From JBGQDM01 sp041495845 (lineage in GTDB: Bacteria > Acidobacteriota > Terriglobia > Terriglobales > Acidobacteriaceae), in contig JBGQDM010000005.1 in assembly GCA_041495845.1 (NCBI GenBank), positions 6,139-70,138 on the forward strand: 64,000 nt of DNA, written 5' to 3'. A program made the translations under genes and the position numbers. This document shows, piece by piece, positions 1 to 8,867 of the stretch (position 1 is its first letter; each line of letters starts with the position of its first letter). The notes under the pieces are model-generated. The model saw only the letters and a program-made list of their open reading frames with translations, had not been told where the DNA came from and did not search any database.

Positions 1-2
1 CC

Positions 3-653
3 GAGCCGCGCTCCCACGCTGCCGCCGCTTCCGTGCTGTTGCACGCCTTGCTGCTGGCCTGGCTCTTGTGGAAGCCGCAAGCTGTGCTTGTCTCCCCGCG
101 CTTCGTGGTCGCAGGCGATAACGGCGCCGCCGTCACGCAGATTTACTGGTCAGGCGCTGTAGACGGGCAAGGTTCGTCACCCGCCCGGAGCAAGTCAACG
201 TCCCACGAAACCATGCAGACGCACCTGACGCTACCGCCGCGCAAACGCTCTGCTCCGCAGCCATCGCTGGCACCGCAGCTCCTCGCGCGGGCCGACCTGA
301 ACCCTGAAGCTACGGGCGCTGCCAGCGCTGGCCGCCGCGCCGGGTCGTCTTACGGCTCCGTGTATGAGGGCGCCTACTCCGGTTCCGAAGTGAAACCAGC
401 TCTGCCCATCGCTGAGGAAGATCCGGCGGTCGACCTCGACGAACTCCCCGGGCGCGTCCCCGGAACTGCCATCGTTGAGATCACGATTGACGAAGGCGGA
501 CACGTCATTGCCAAGCGCGTGGTGCAGAGCCTGGGCTCCTCGGTGGACGCCAAGATTCTAGCCGCACTCGACGCCTGGCGCTTCCACCCCGCCACCCGCG
601 GCGGCGTCGCCATCGCTTCGAAGCAAGACGTGTATTACCGCTTGCCGCGGTAA
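3..653 (+). CDS. TonB-like energy transducer C-terminal protein (5' end outside window)
   Basis: The reading frame is open to the left edge, so the true start lies upstream; GTG at 33 is only an internal candidate. One hydrophobic segment (encoded about 30-80) is followed by a Pro/Ala/Ser-rich spacer and a C-terminal domain with the pattern PGTAIVEITIDEGGHVIAK, then LDAWRFHPATRGGVAI. This is the TonB/TolA C-terminal fold that contacts outer-membrane receptors. The likely role is inner-membrane-anchored, periplasm-spanning energy transduction or a related envelope function. No ExbB/ExbD neighbour is visible. The family call is good; the partner is unknown. Confidence 0.75.
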   Translation, partial: EPRSHAAAASVLLHALLLAWLLWKPQAVLVSPRFVVAGDNGAAVTQIYWSGAVDGQGSSPARSKSTSHETMQTHLTLPPRKRSAPQPSLAPQLLARADLNPEATGAASAGRRAGSSYGSVYEGAYSGSEVKPALPIAEEDPAVDLDELPGRVPGTAIVEITIDEGGHVIAKRVVQSLGSSVDAKILAALDAWRFHPATRGGVAIASKQDVYYRLPR

Positions 654-673
654 GCGCCGAATCAGCTTGGGGT

Positions 674-712
674 TTGACAAAAGTATGTATACGTACTATA
701 TTGTACGTACAC
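674..712 (+). promoter_or_regulatory. brnTA promoter with operator-like inverted repeat
   Basis: TTGACA (674-679), a 17-nt spacer and TATATT (697-702) form a near-consensus sigma-70 promoter 26 nt before the brnT ATG. Arms GTATACGTAC (687-696) and GTACGTACAC (703-712) are inverted repeats with 9 of 10 pairs matching, and they flank the -10 box exactly. BrnA-type antitoxins are known to repress their own operon, so this is the probable BrnA operator (inference). Confidence 0.75.
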
Positions 713-727
713 TTATGTAGTTCTTCT

Positions 728-1012
728 ATGCGCTTCGTGTGGGATGAAGAGAAGAACCGGCAGAACCGTTCGAAGCACAAAATCAGCTTCGAGACGGCAG
801 CGCTGGTGTTCGAAGATCCCCAGGCTCTAAGCCGGCCCGACCGGGTTGTGGACGCAGAACAGCGTTGGCAGACACTGGGCTTGATCGGCGGCACCTTGAT
901 CATCAACGTGGCGCACACCTACCACGAAGAGGACGGAGAGGAAATGATCCGCATCATTTCCGCGCGAAAAGCGACACGACGGGAGCGGCAACAATATGAA
1001 CACGGCGAGTAA
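728..1012 (+). CDS. brnT: BrnT family toxin (DUF497 ribonuclease)
   Basis: A 94-residue protein starting at ATG 728. An upstream in-frame start at 674 is rejected because it lies in the -35 box. It has the family layout: N-terminal FVWDEEKNRQNRSKHKISFE, then ALVFEDP and a C-terminal IRIISARKATRRERQQYE. BrnT is a RelE-fold ribonuclease that slows translation under stress and is neutralised by BrnA. The antitoxin gene follows with a 17-nt overlap, the usual toxin-first order. The conserved basic and Arg/Glu residues of the C-terminal signature are present, so it looks active. Confidence 0.9.
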   Translation: MRFVWDEEKNRQNRSKHKISFETAALVFEDPQALSRPDRVVDAEQRWQTLGLIGGTLIINVAHTYHEEDGEEMIRIISARKATRRERQQYEHGE

Positions 1013-1268
1013 CAAACAGAGGAAAGAAATTGCGCGGCTCGCGGTCTTGCCTGACCGCGAGATTGATCTTTCGGACCAGCCGGAAATTACGGATTGGCGG
1101 GGAAGCGTGGTCGGGAAATTTTACCGGCCCATCAAGAAGCCGGTGACCGTTCGGCTGGATGCCGATGTGCTCGCGTGGCTGAAAGCGCAGGGAAGAGGCT
1201 ACCAGACTAGAATGAACCACTTGTTGCGTACCGCCATGCAACGGCAAATGCGGAGCAAGCGGGCCTAG
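996..1268 (+). CDS. brnA: BrnA family antitoxin (RHH-type)
   Basis: A 90-residue protein overlapping the end of brnT by 17 nt, so the two are probably translationally coupled. The C-terminal half (KKPVTVRLDADVLAWLKAQG, then GYQTRMNHLLRTAM) is the BrnA/DUF4415 ribbon-helix-helix that binds DNA as a dimer; the N-terminal half should wrap the toxin. It probably binds the palindrome over the -10 box upstream of brnT. Its stop lies 14 nt from the convergent dnaJ stop, with no clear terminator between. Confidence 0.88.
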   Translation: MNTASNKQRKEIARLAVLPDREIDLSDQPEITDWRGSVVGKFYRPIKKPVTVRLDADVLAWLKAQGRGYQTRMNHLLRTAMQRQMRSKRA

Positions 1269-1282
1269 CCCAGAATCCCGTC

Positions 1283-2491
1283 TCACACCTGCTTCCACAG
1301 CTCCGCCCGGGGGTCTTCCGGATTCAGCCGCGCCAACTCCCGTAGCAACTCTTTCGTGCGTTCATCCCGCGGCATTGGAACCGCAATTTGCACTTCCACG
1401 ATCTCATCGCCCCGCACGCCGTCGCGTGTGGCGGAAGGCACGCCTTTCTCCCGCAGCCGTAGCTTCTGCCCCGACTGTGTACCCGGCGGAATCCTCAGCA
1501 GCGCTCGCCCATCAATCGTGGGCACTTCAATCTTCGCGCCCAACGCCGCTTCCGTGGCGGTGATTGGCACAGTGAGGTGAATGTCATCGCCCTCGCGATG
1601 AAATACGGGATGCTCACCGGTGCGGATGATCACATAGAGGTCACCAGGGTTGCCATGGTTCATTCCGGCATTGCCCCGGCCCGCCAGGCGAATGCGCTGA
1701 CCCTCGCGCGTCCCCGCCTTGATGCGCACTTCGAGCGGCTCCGAATGCACCTGGACGCCTTCGCCGCTGCAGACGCCACACACGCTGATGTTCTTTCCCG
1801 AGCCCTGGCAGCGTGGGCACGGACTGTTGAACTTCATGCGTCCGCCCGTCTGCGTCACTTGGCCGCTGCCGCCGCACTGGGCGCACTTGCCCGGCGATTC
1901 CAGATAGCCCTGCCCGTGGCACCGCGAACAGGCATCGCGCCGCGCCACGTCCAGCCGGATCACCGCGCCTCGAATCGCCTCCCAGAATCCGACCCGCACT
2001 TGATACTCCAGGTCGCCTCCGTCCTGCTGCGTCCCCTCCTGGGCGGCGCCGCGACCGGAGAAAATTCCCGAAAAAATGTCGCGGAAAGAAGATCCGCCGG
2101 CGCGCTGCGTCTTGCGCCCTCCACCCTCAAACATGTCAGAAAAATCAAATCCGCCAAAATCAAAGTGCGCGCCTTCACCGCCCTGGGGTGCAGAAAATCC
2201 GCCAGGAAAACCGCCCTGCCCGCCACCGCGCGCGTAGGCTTCCGCTGTAGCCGGATCAATGTTGTCGGAGTAGAAGCCCACCTGGTCATAGACTTTGCGC
2301 TTCTTGGGGTCGCTGAGAACGTCGTTGGCCTCGGAGATGACTTTGAACTTCTCCTCCGCTGTTTTGTCACCGGGATTGACGTCAGGATGATACTTGCGGG
2401 CAAGCTTGCGGAACGCTTTGCGGATGTCCTCGGTCGAAGCGCTCTTTTTGATCCCGAGTGCGGCGTAGTAGTCTTTGTTGGCTGTTGGCAC
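1283..2491 (-). CDS. dnaJ: Chaperone protein DnaJ
   Basis: A 402-residue type I J-protein that stimulates DnaK ATPase and delivers unfolded clients. The J domain spans about residues 6-70 with HPD at 35-37. A Gly/Phe-rich linker covers about 88-150. Four zinc-binding CxxCxGxG motifs are at 188-195, 203-210, 225-232 and 238-245, followed by the substrate-binding C-terminal domains. All key motifs are intact. It lies 92 nt downstream of dnaK on the same strand and is probably co-transcribed with it from the HAIR-controlled promoter. No grpE is visible nearby. Confidence 0.96.
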   Translation of the reverse strand: MPTANKDYYAALGIKKSASTEDIRKAFRKLARKYHPDVNPGDKTAEEKFKVISEANDVLSDPKKRKVYDQVGFYSDNIDPATAEAYARGGGQGGFPGGFSAPQGGEGAHFDFGGFDFSDMFEGGGRKTQRAGGSSFRDIFSGIFSGRGAAQEGTQQDGGDLEYQVRVGFWEAIRGAVIRLDVARRDACSRCHGQGYLESPGKCAQCGGSGQVTQTGGRMKFNSPCPRCQGSGKNISVCGVCSGEGVQVHSEPLEVRIKAGTREGQRIRLAGRGNAGMNHGNPGDLYVIIRTGEHPVFHREGDDIHLTVPITATEAALGAKIEVPTIDGRALLRIPPGTQSGQKLRLREKGVPSATRDGVRGDEIVEVQIAVPMPRDERTKELLRELARLNPEDPRAELWKQV

Positions 2492-2504
2492 TGTTCCTCA
2501 AAGG

Positions 2505-2582
2505 CAAAACGCCACGGATCGCACGGATGATCCGGATGAGTTTTCTTCTCGGTTCAAATCCGTGGAATCCGTGGCTGGTTGC
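2505..2582. repeat. Intergenic ACGGATT-type dispersed repeat
   Basis: Between dnaK and dnaJ lie words such as GCCACGGATCGCACGGATGA and AATCCGTGGAATCCGTGG. The same words recur at about 16136-16175 and 46553-46581, always outside genes. It looks like a dispersed non-coding repeat family; no function is assigned. Confidence 0.6.
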
Positions 2583-2583
2583 T

Positions 2584-4509
2584 TTACTTCTTGTCCTCTA
2601 CATCCACATACTCGGCATCAATCACGCCTTCGTCTTTCTTCTTCGCATCGCCGCCGGAAGTCGCACCCGCGCCCGCTGCTGCTCCTGGCGCCGCGCCCGC
2701 CCCCGGTTGTGCTGCCTTGTACATCTGTTCTGCCAGCTTGTGCGAGGCTTGCGTCAACTGCTCGCGAGCTTTGTCCATGGCTGCCTTGTCGCCGCCTTCC
2801 ATGGCTTTCTTGGCGTCGGCCACCGCGTTTTCCACGTCACCGCGCTCGCTGCCGGAAATCTTGTCGCCATGCTCGCGCAGCATTTTCTCCACGCTATACA
2901 GCAGCGTGTCCAGTTGATTGCGCGCTTCAATTTCCTCGCGCTTGGTTTTGTCCTCAGTCGAGTGGGCATCGGCGTCTTTCGCCATCCGCTCCACTTCTTC
3001 CTTGGAAAGTCCCGAAGATGACGTGATCGTAATCTTCTGGTCTTTCCCCGTGGCATTGTCCTTCGCGGTCACGTTCAGGATGCCGTTGGCATCAATATCA
3101 AACGTGACTTCGATTTGGGGCAATCCTCGCGGCGCCGGGGGCAGCCCGGTCAGATGGAACTTGCCCAAGGTGCGGTTCTGCCCCGCCATCGGCCGTTCCC
3201 CTTGCAGTACGTGCACTTCCACCGAGGTCTGATTGTCCGCCGCCGTCGAAAACGTTTCCGACTTCTTCGTCGGGATCGTCGTATTGCGCGGAATCATCGG
3301 CGTCGAGACACCGCCCAGCGTCTCAATCGATAGCGTCAGCGGGGTCACATCCAGCAGCAGCAGGTCTTTGACTTCGCCCTTGAGCACGCCGCCTTGAATG
3401 GCCGCGCCCACCGCTACGACTTCATCCGGATTCACACCCTTATGCGGTTCCCGGCCAAACAGTTCCTTCACCAGCGCCTGGATGCGTGGCATGCGCGTCT
3501 GCCCGCCCACCAGTACCACTTCGTTGATCTTGTCCGCGGTCACGCCGGCATCGCTCATACACTGCCTGCAAGGCGTCAGCGAACGTTGCAACAGGTCGTC
3601 CACCATGGTTTCCAGCTTGGCTCGCGTCAGCTTCTTTACCAGGTGCTTGGGACCGCTGGCGTCGGCCGTGATGAAGGGCAGATTGATCTCCGTCTCCATA
3701 GTGGTGGAGAGTTCAATCTTGGCACGCTCGGCCGCATCGCGCAGCCGCTGCAGCGCCATCTCATTGCCCTTGTCGCGCAGATCCAGGCCTTCGTCTTTGC
3801 GGAACTCGTCAATCAACCAGTCCACGATGCGCTGGTCAATGTTGTCGCCGCCGAGGTGGGTATCGCCGTTGGTGGCCTTGACCTCAACCACGCCTTCGCC
3901 GACTTCAAGAATCGAAATATCAAAGGTGCCGCCGCCAAAGTCGTAGACGGCAATCATCTCGTCCTTGCCCTTGTCCAGACCGTAGGCCAGCGCCGCCGCT
4001 GTTGGCTCGTTGATGATGCGCTTCACATCCAGCCCGGCAATCTTGCCCGCATCTTTCGTGGCCTGCCGCTGCGCGTCGTTAAAGTACGCCGGCACGGTGA
4101 TGACAGCTTCCATCACCTTTTCACCGAGATAATCCTCAGCTGCCTTCTTCAGCTTCTGCAGCACCAGCGCGGAAACTTCCGGCGGCGTGTAGGGCTTGCC
4201 CTGTGCCAACACCACCACGTTGTCGCCCTGCCGCTCCACCTTGAAGGGCACCATCTTCATCTCTTCATTGACTTCGTCGTAACGGCGCCCCATGAATCGC
4301 TTGATCGAAAAGACCGTGTTCTCCGGATTGGTAATCGCTTGCCGCTTGGCCACCTGACCCACCAGCCGCTCCCCAGTCTTGGTAAATCCAACCACGCTGG
4401 GCGTAGTCCGGCCACCTTCCTCGTTGGCGATGACTTTGGGTTCGCCACCTTCCATGACAGCTACGACCGAGTTCGTGGTTCCCAGGTCAATTCCGATAAT
4501 TTTTGGCAT
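2584..4509 (-). CDS. dnaK: Molecular chaperone DnaK (Hsp70)
   Basis: A 641-residue Hsp70. The start is at 4509 ([14 protein letters not shown]), preceded by GGAGA; a start five codons upstream is less likely. The ATPase domain carries the phosphate-loop signatures [23 protein letters not shown] and [14 protein letters not shown]. The substrate domain and a helical lid follow, ending in a Gly/Ala-rich tail and EYVDVEDKK. It refolds proteins with DnaJ and GrpE, and in HspR systems acts as co-repressor of its own promoter. The operator seen upstream fits that feedback. It is first gene of a dnaK-dnaJ unit. Confidence 0.97.
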   Translation of the reverse strand: MPKIIGIDLGTTNSVVAVMEGGEPKVIANEEGGRTTPSVVGFTKTGERLVGQVAKRQAITNPENTVFSIKRFMGRRYDEVNEEMKMVPFKVERQGDNVVVLAQGKPYTPPEVSALVLQKLKKAAEDYLGEKVMEAVITVPAYFNDAQRQATKDAGKIAGLDVKRIINEPTAAALAYGLDKGKDEMIAVYDFGGGTFDISILEVGEGVVEVKATNGDTHLGGDNIDQRIVDWLIDEFRKDEGLDLRDKGNEMALQRLRDAAERAKIELSTTMETEINLPFITADASGPKHLVKKLTRAKLETMVDDLLQRSLTPCRQCMSDAGVTADKINEVVLVGGQTRMPRIQALVKELFGREPHKGVNPDEVVAVGAAIQGGVLKGEVKDLLLLDVTPLTLSIETLGGVSTPMIPRNTTIPTKKSETFSTAADNQTSVEVHVLQGERPMAGQNRTLGKFHLTGLPPAPRGLPQIEVTFDIDANGILNVTAKDNATGKDQKITITSSSGLSKEEVERMAKDADAHSTEDKTKREEIEARNQLDTLLYSVEKMLREHGDKISGSERGDVENAVADAKKAMEGGDKAAMDKAREQLTQASHKLAEQMYKAAQPGAGAAPGAAAGAGATSGGDAKKKDEGVIDAEYVDVEDKK

Positions 4510-4574
4510 TTTGAGTCTCCACACTGCAAACTAAGTGCTTTTATTGCATAGATTTAATGTATGGCAATAGAAAC

Positions 4575-4608
4575 ATGATAAGACTTGAGTGTATCGTTGT
4601 CAAGTCTT
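4575..4608 (-). promoter_or_regulatory. dnaK promoter overlapped by HAIR (HspR-type) operator
   Basis: On the minus strand TTGACA (4603-4598), a 17-nt spacer and TATCAT (4580-4575) form a strong sigma-70 promoter reading into dnaK. Overlapping it is CTTGACA-N7-ACTCAAG (4604-4584), which matches the HspR-associated inverted repeat CTTGAGT-N7-ACTCAAG at 12 of 14 positions. The outer arms extend to 9 bp (AAGACTTGA, 4580-4588, and its complement, 4600-4608). Binding there would cover the -35 box and the whole spacer. No hspR gene is in the window, so the repressor is inferred. Confidence 0.8.
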
Positions 4609-4642
4609 GGGAAATGAACTTTTCAGAAGAAGGGAAATTGAT

Positions 4643-5248
4643 TCAGAGTTCTTCTAGAAAATCGTTGAGCATCCTGCGAAACAGAACTGCCATGGGCTTC
4701 CAGTCGCCCTGCATCGCCTGGGCACCCGCCGCTCCGTACGCGGGGTTGGGCCTGGGACGCAAGCGGACAAAAGGCGGCAGCCCATAACGCATTGCGAGGC
4801 TGTTGGCCCAAAGACGCGCAGTGCGGCCGTTCCCGTTGGCAAAGGGATGGATTCGCACCCACTCGGCATGCACCCAAGCAAAGAGATCGATGATGGCCGC
4901 CAGTTGGTCGGCATCAGGTTCCTGGCCGGTCGGCAGCAGCGCGTCCAACTCGGCGATCAAGGCCTGGAGTTTTGCTTCAAAGCGTGCTAGCTCCGCGGCT
5001 ACATTTACCGATTCCACGCCATAATTCGCGCCGACTCGTACTTGGAGTTTCTCAAGACCTGGTTCGCCGCGAAACGCGCCCACAAATCGCGGGTCGGGCA
5101 CGTCCAAGCCATTCATAACGAGGGTTTGCCAACGCCTTGCCGCTTCTAACGTTGGAGCCTCGCGCCGCTCCGAAGCCCGAACGATTTCCTCCAGGACGCG
5201 CGCGAGGTTCTGCCGCAACTGGGGACTGTCCTCGTCCCAGTTAGGCAC
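4643..5248 (-). CDS. Fic/DOC family protein (putative AMPylating toxin)
   Basis: A 201-residue protein starting with GTG at 5248, overlapping the end of the upstream RHH gene by 8 nt. The catalytic Fic loop HPFANGNGR (134-142, followed by TAR) is complete, so nucleotide transfer to a target protein is expected. An N-terminal SERREA (26-31) resembles the Fic inhibitory helix signature (S/T)xxxE(G/N) but ends in Ala. Self-inhibition is therefore possible but unproven. The coupling to a DNA-binding partner suggests a toxin-antitoxin pair. The stop lies about 40 nt upstream of the dnaK promoter. Confidence 0.88.
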   Translation of the reverse strand: MPNWDEDSPQLRQNLARVLEEIVRASERREAPTLEAARRWQTLVMNGLDVPDPRFVGAFRGEPGLEKLQVRVGANYGVESVNVAAELARFEAKLQALIAELDALLPTGQEPDADQLAAIIDLFAWVHAEWVRIHPFANGNGRTARLWANSLAMRYGLPPFVRLRPRPNPAYGAAGAQAMQGDWKPMAVLFRRMLNDFLEEL

Positions 5249-5591
5249 CTAGAAGTTCTCGAATCTTGCTTTGCACGGGCCCTGCTGGCTTGAGTTGTCC
5301 CTCGACGAACTGGCCCTCCATCGGCTCGCCCTCAAGCGGGTCCTCAAGGCTCGCTTCGGCCTCCACGAACGCGGCGATCGCTCGCTGGAATCCAGGATCC
5401 TGCTTCCGATAGGCTCGGAGGGCTGCCAAGTTCGCTTCCAGGCTGCGTTCTTTTCGGCCCCGCCGGCTGAGGTAGCCCTTGATCGCCTCGTTCAGCAGCT
5501 GATTGATGGGGCGCCCTTCGACCTTACTGAGGTTCTTTAGGGCAGCACGCTCTTCAGCGTCTATTCTCAGCGTGAAAGGGATTCTAGCCAT
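5241..5591 (-). CDS. Ribbon-helix-helix protein, putative antitoxin of Fic partner
   Basis: A 116-residue protein. Its N-terminus (RIPFTLRIDAEERAALKNLS, then EGRPINQLLNEAIKGYL) is a CopG/Arc-type ribbon-helix-helix. The C-terminal half is acidic and repetitive (EDPLEGEPMEGQFVEGQ) and may contact the partner. It is not the usual small helical FicA/VbhA antitoxin, and no clean (S/T)xxxE(G/N) motif is visible, so any neutralisation would be by another route or by repression. It overlaps the fic gene by 8 nt. The -10 box sits 6 nt from the ATG, suggesting a leaderless transcript. Confidence 0.75.
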   Translation of the reverse strand: MARIPFTLRIDAEERAALKNLSKVEGRPINQLLNEAIKGYLSRRGRKERSLEANLAALRAYRKQDPGFQRAIAAFVEAEASLEDPLEGEPMEGQFVEGQLKPAGPVQSKIRELLGA

Positions 5592-5597
5592 GCCAGT

Positions 5598-5643
5598 AGG
5601 TTATGCCAGGCTTAGGTTGATGTCAATATGCGTTTTTGACATC
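5598..5643 (-). promoter_or_regulatory. Promoter and inverted repeat of the RHH-Fic pair
   Basis: On the minus strand TTGACA (5626-5621), 17 nt and TAACCT (5603-5598) precede the ATG at 5591. The arms GATGTCA (5619-5625) and TGACATC (5637-5643) are perfect 7-bp inverted repeats with an 11-nt spacer and overlap the -35 box. The RHH protein is the likely ligand (inference). No Shine-Dalgarno is visible before the ATG. Confidence 0.6.
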
Positions 5644-5802
5644 ATTATGGCCAAGCTAGGCCCGTACCGCGATTCCCAGCTAGAAATCAACGTAAACTAT
5701 TGATGATATTGAGTGTTATCGCTGAAATCTTGGTGCAGCGCGGCTCCATCTCGGGCCGCGACCCTTCCTCTCCTGGTGGATGCTCCAGGATAATGTCGCC
5801 TC

Positions 5803-6750
5803 TTAGAACACGCACAGCAACTCGTACATCAGGTTTGCCGCCAGCAGGGAAGTGATCTCAGCGGAGTCGTAGGGCGGCGAAACTTCGACCACATCTGCCC
5901 CCACAATCTTCTGCCCAGCCAACGCCCGCACCAAGTTCAAGATCTGAATGCTCGACAACCCACCCACCTGCGGCGTGCCGGTGCCCGGCGCAAACGCGGG
6001 ATCCACCACATCAATATCGAGTGAGACATACAGCGGACGCCCGCGTAGTTTTCGCAACACCCGCTCCACCGGGCCCATCCCATCGCGATGAAACTCCTCG
6101 CTGGTGATGACGTGGAACCCATGCTCGCGGCCAAACGCAAAATCCTCGCGGCTGTAGACCTGTCCGCGCAGACCCACTTGCAACACTCCACCCGGTAGCA
6201 ACAAGCCTTCCTCCACCGCGCGCCGCACCGGCGTCCCATGCGAGTGCGGGCTGCCGAAATATCCGCTCCAGGTGTCGTTGTGCGCGTCAAACTGCACCAG
6301 TCCCACCGGCCCAAACTTACCGTGAATGGCGCGCAAAATGGGCAACAGAATGGAATGATCGCCGCCCACACACAGCGTTCGCGCTCCGCTGTCGAGTACC
6401 TTCGCCAGTTGCTGCGTGATCCGCCCGAAGGTGTCTTCGAGCGACAGCGGGTTGATGGAAAGATCGCCGCAGTCCGCCACGCGCAACTTGTCAAACGGAT
6501 TGACGTTCAACACCGGGTTCCACGGCCGGATCATAGCCGACTGCTCGCGCACATGCCGCGGGCCATAGCGCGGCCCCGACCGCGTGGTGGTGCCGCCGTC
6601 ATAGGGAATGCCGAGCAGGGCCACATCCAGGTTCTTGACCCGCGTCACGTGCGGCAGCCGCATGAAGGTCGCAATGCCCGAAAAGCGTGGGTAGATCAAC
6701 GCATCCACCGGCTGCGGATGCGGCTTGGCGCGTTTCTTTTTCTTGATCAC
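5803..6750 (-). CDS. Agmatinase/arginase (ureohydrolase) family protein
   Basis: A 315-residue manganese ureohydrolase. Metal-binding motifs are all present: GGDHS (129-133), DAHND (155-159), SHGTP (170-174) and SLDIDVVDP (243-251). The family hydrolyses the guanidino group of arginine, agmatine or related compounds to release urea; agmatinase (SpeB, putrescine synthesis) is the most likely, but guanidinobutyrase or other activities cannot be excluded from sequence. The N-terminus is rich in Lys. It stands alone, divergent from trpS, without a polyamine gene nearby. Confidence 0.88.
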   Translation of the reverse strand: MIKKKKRAKPHPQPVDALIYPRFSGIATFMRLPHVTRVKNLDVALLGIPYDGGTTTRSGPRYGPRHVREQSAMIRPWNPVLNVNPFDKLRVADCGDLSINPLSLEDTFGRITQQLAKVLDSGARTLCVGGDHSILLPILRAIHGKFGPVGLVQFDAHNDTWSGYFGSPHSHGTPVRRAVEEGLLLPGGVLQVGLRGQVYSREDFAFGREHGFHVITSEEFHRDGMGPVERVLRKLRGRPLYVSLDIDVVDPAFAPGTGTPQVGGLSSIQILNLVRALAGQKIVGADVVEVSPPYDSAEITSLLAANLMYELLCVF

Positions 6751-6897
6751 GGGCCGGGATTATAAACCACCCGCCAGGCTGCCTTTTCGCCCGCTCGCCC
6801 CCGGGAGACGCCCGCTCTGCATGGTAGTATCGAGGCAACCCAGGATGACACTGAACCACGTTGACATCATTTTCTATTCCCTGATGGCGAGAGTCTG

Positions 6898-7950
6898 ATG
6901 ACCGCCCGCTCCCCTCAGCGCAAGCGTGTCCTCAGCGGCATGCGCCCCACCGGCAAGCTCCACCTCGGCAACTTTGTGGGTGCACTCGACAACTGGGTGC
7001 GCATGCAGGACCAGTACGATTGCTTCTTCTTCATTGCCGACTGGCACGCGCTCACCACCGACTACGCCGATACCTCGAGCGTGAAGCAGAATTCCCTTGA
7101 GGTCGCCATGGACTGGCTCGCCGCCGGCCTTGACCCGGAACGCTGCACCATGTTCATGCAATCGCACGTGCCCCAGCACGCCGAACTGCATCTGCTCTTT
7201 TCCATGGTCACGCCGCTGGGCTGGCTGGAACGCGTACCCTCCTACAAAGAGCAGCGCGAAAACATCAAAGACAAAGATCTCAGCACCTACGGATTTCTCG
7301 GCTATCCGTTGCTGCAGGCGGCGGACATCCTGATCTACAAAGGGGATTTCGTGCCGGTGGGCGAAGACCAGGTGCCCCACGTGGAACTGACCCGGGAAGT
7401 GGCGCGCCGCTTCAACCTGTTTTACCCCAAACGCGGTCGCAAGACATTCGTTTTTCCTGAGCCGAAGCCGCTGCTCACTCTTGCCGCCAAGCTCCCCGGC
7501 ACCGACGGCCGCAAGATGTCGAAGTCCTACGGCAATACCATCTTGCTCACCGACCCCGAGCTGGTGGTACGCCAGAAGCTGAAGACCATGGTGACCGATC
7601 CCGCCCGCGTGCGCCGCACCGATCGCGGCAACCCCGACATCTGCCCCGTCGGCGACCTGCACAAGATTTTCAGCGACCAGTCCACCCTAGCCAAAGTGAA
7701 TGAAGGCTGCCGCTCCGCCGGCATCGGCTGTATCGAATGTAAGGGCTGGGTTGCCGACGCCCTCGTCGAGGTGCTCACTCCCATGCAGCAGCGCCGCCAG
7801 AAATACGAGGACAAACCCCGGCTCGCCTGGGATATTCTGGAAGCAGGGTCGGCCCGCGCCCGCAAGGTCGCCGGGGCCACCATGGACGAGGCGCGGGAAG
7901 CCATGCATCTTTCGCCCGGCTTCGAGCCGCCACGTCCGGAAAATTCGTAA
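6898..7950 (+). CDS. trpS: Tryptophan--tRNA ligase
   Basis: A 350-residue class I synthetase that charges tRNA-Trp. The HIGH-type signature is HLGN (22-25) and the KMSKS loop is KMSKSYGN (206-213), both intact and normally spaced. Length fits bacterial TrpS. It is followed after 6 nt by scpA, so it is probably the first gene of a trpS-scpA-scpB-rluB run. No T-box leader was recognised upstream; only about 147 nt separate it from the divergent ureohydrolase gene. Confidence 0.96.
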   Translation: MTARSPQRKRVLSGMRPTGKLHLGNFVGALDNWVRMQDQYDCFFFIADWHALTTDYADTSSVKQNSLEVAMDWLAAGLDPERCTMFMQSHVPQHAELHLLFSMVTPLGWLERVPSYKEQRENIKDKDLSTYGFLGYPLLQAADILIYKGDFVPVGEDQVPHVELTREVARRFNLFYPKRGRKTFVFPEPKPLLTLAAKLPGTDGRKMSKSYGNTILLTDPELVVRQKLKTMVTDPARVRRTDRGNPDICPVGDLHKIFSDQSTLAKVNEGCRSAGIGCIECKGWVADALVEVLTPMQQRRQKYEDKPRLAWDILEAGSARARKVAGATMDEAREAMHLSPGFEPPRPENS

Positions 7951-7956
7951 CCCGCT

Positions 7957-7992
7957 GTGCCGATGAACGTGCCGATGAACGTGCTGATGAGC
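7957..7992 (+). repeat. Three 12-bp tandem repeats at the scpA start
   Basis: GTGCCGATGAAC occurs twice exactly (7957-7968, 7969-7980), then as GTGCTGATGAGC (7981-7992). Each unit holds an in-frame GTG and ATG, so copy-number change would keep frame but alter the number of start codons. Confidence 0.85.
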
Positions 7993-8820
7993 GAACCGTT
8001 ACAACCCGTTGTGGAAGCCGCGCCGCCGCAGAAACCGAGGCCGGAGAGTGATTCTCCTTTCGCCGTTTCCGTTGGCGAGGTTTATGACGGCCCGCTCGAT
8101 CTCCTGCTCGACCTCATCCGCAAGCAGGACATTGACATCTACGACATTCCCATCGCCCGCATCACGGCCCAGTACTTGGCCTACGTCGAAAAGATACGCG
8201 AGCTCGACGTCAATCTGGCCGCCGACTTCATCTACATGGCCGCGGTGCTCATCCAGATCAAGTCGCGCCTGCTGCTGCCGCGCGACCCGCTGGCCGCTGC
8301 CGACGACCAGGAAGACCCGCGCAATGAGCTGGTCAACCGCCTGCTCGAGCACGAGAAGTTCAAGTCCGCCGCGCAAATGCTTTTGCAGAAACAGCAACTC
8401 GAAGACGCCGTCATCAGCAATCCGGTATTAAAAGAGTTTTTTCACGACGAAGGCACCGAACCGGAACTGGCAGCCGACATGATTGACCTGGTGCGCACCT
8501 TCCGCCAGGTGCTGGAGCGCGCCAAGTCACGGCCCATTCTGGAAGTGGACGAAGAGCAGGTCACCGTGGGGCAGATGGTGGATTACTTGCGCCGCCGGCT
8601 CGCTCTCGAAGATCGCCCCGTGCGCCTCAAACAACTCCTGCGCAACGTGCCTTCGCAAAATGCGCTCGTCTGCCTGTTTCTGGCGCTGTTGGAACTCGTC
8701 CGCCTGCAGGCGATTCTGTTGCGCCAGGACCGAACCTTTGGGGAAATTCTGATCAAGAAGCACAGCGCCTTCGACGCGGTCCTGGCCGAGCAGACTGCCG
8801 TGCGCGACGATTGGCGGTAA
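7957..8820 (+). CDS. scpA: Segregation and condensation protein A
   Basis: A 287-residue kleisin of the SMC-ScpAB complex that condenses and segregates the chromosome. Typical motifs: YDGPLDLLLDLIRKQDIDIYDIPIARIT near the N-terminus, DFIYMAAVLIQIKSRLLLP, and a C-terminal winged-helix region. The start is ambiguous: GTG 7957 and ATGs at 7963, 7975 and 7987 lie in a 12-bp tandem repeat. The next gene is its partner scpB, 47 nt downstream. Confidence 0.95.
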   Translation: MPMNVPMNVLMSEPLQPVVEAAPPQKPRPESDSPFAVSVGEVYDGPLDLLLDLIRKQDIDIYDIPIARITAQYLAYVEKIRELDVNLAADFIYMAAVLIQIKSRLLLPRDPLAAADDQEDPRNELVNRLLEHEKFKSAAQMLLQKQQLEDAVISNPVLKEFFHDEGTEPELAADMIDLVRTFRQVLERAKSRPILEVDEEQVTVGQMVDYLRRRLALEDRPVRLKQLLRNVPSQNALVCLFLALLELVRLQAILLRQDRTFGEILIKKHSAFDAVLAEQTAVRDDWR

Positions 8821-8867
8821 AGATTTTTCTGAAAGCTGACAGCTGAAAGCTAGAAGCAAAAAAAGCT

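Noticed and set aside
2540..2565. tRNA-like GGTTCAAATCC
   Set aside because: It belongs to a dispersed ACGGATT-type repeat; no cloverleaf can be drawn around it.
3394..4551. Opposite-strand frame of 385 codons within dnaK
   Set aside because: Shadow of a highly conserved gene; no independent motif.
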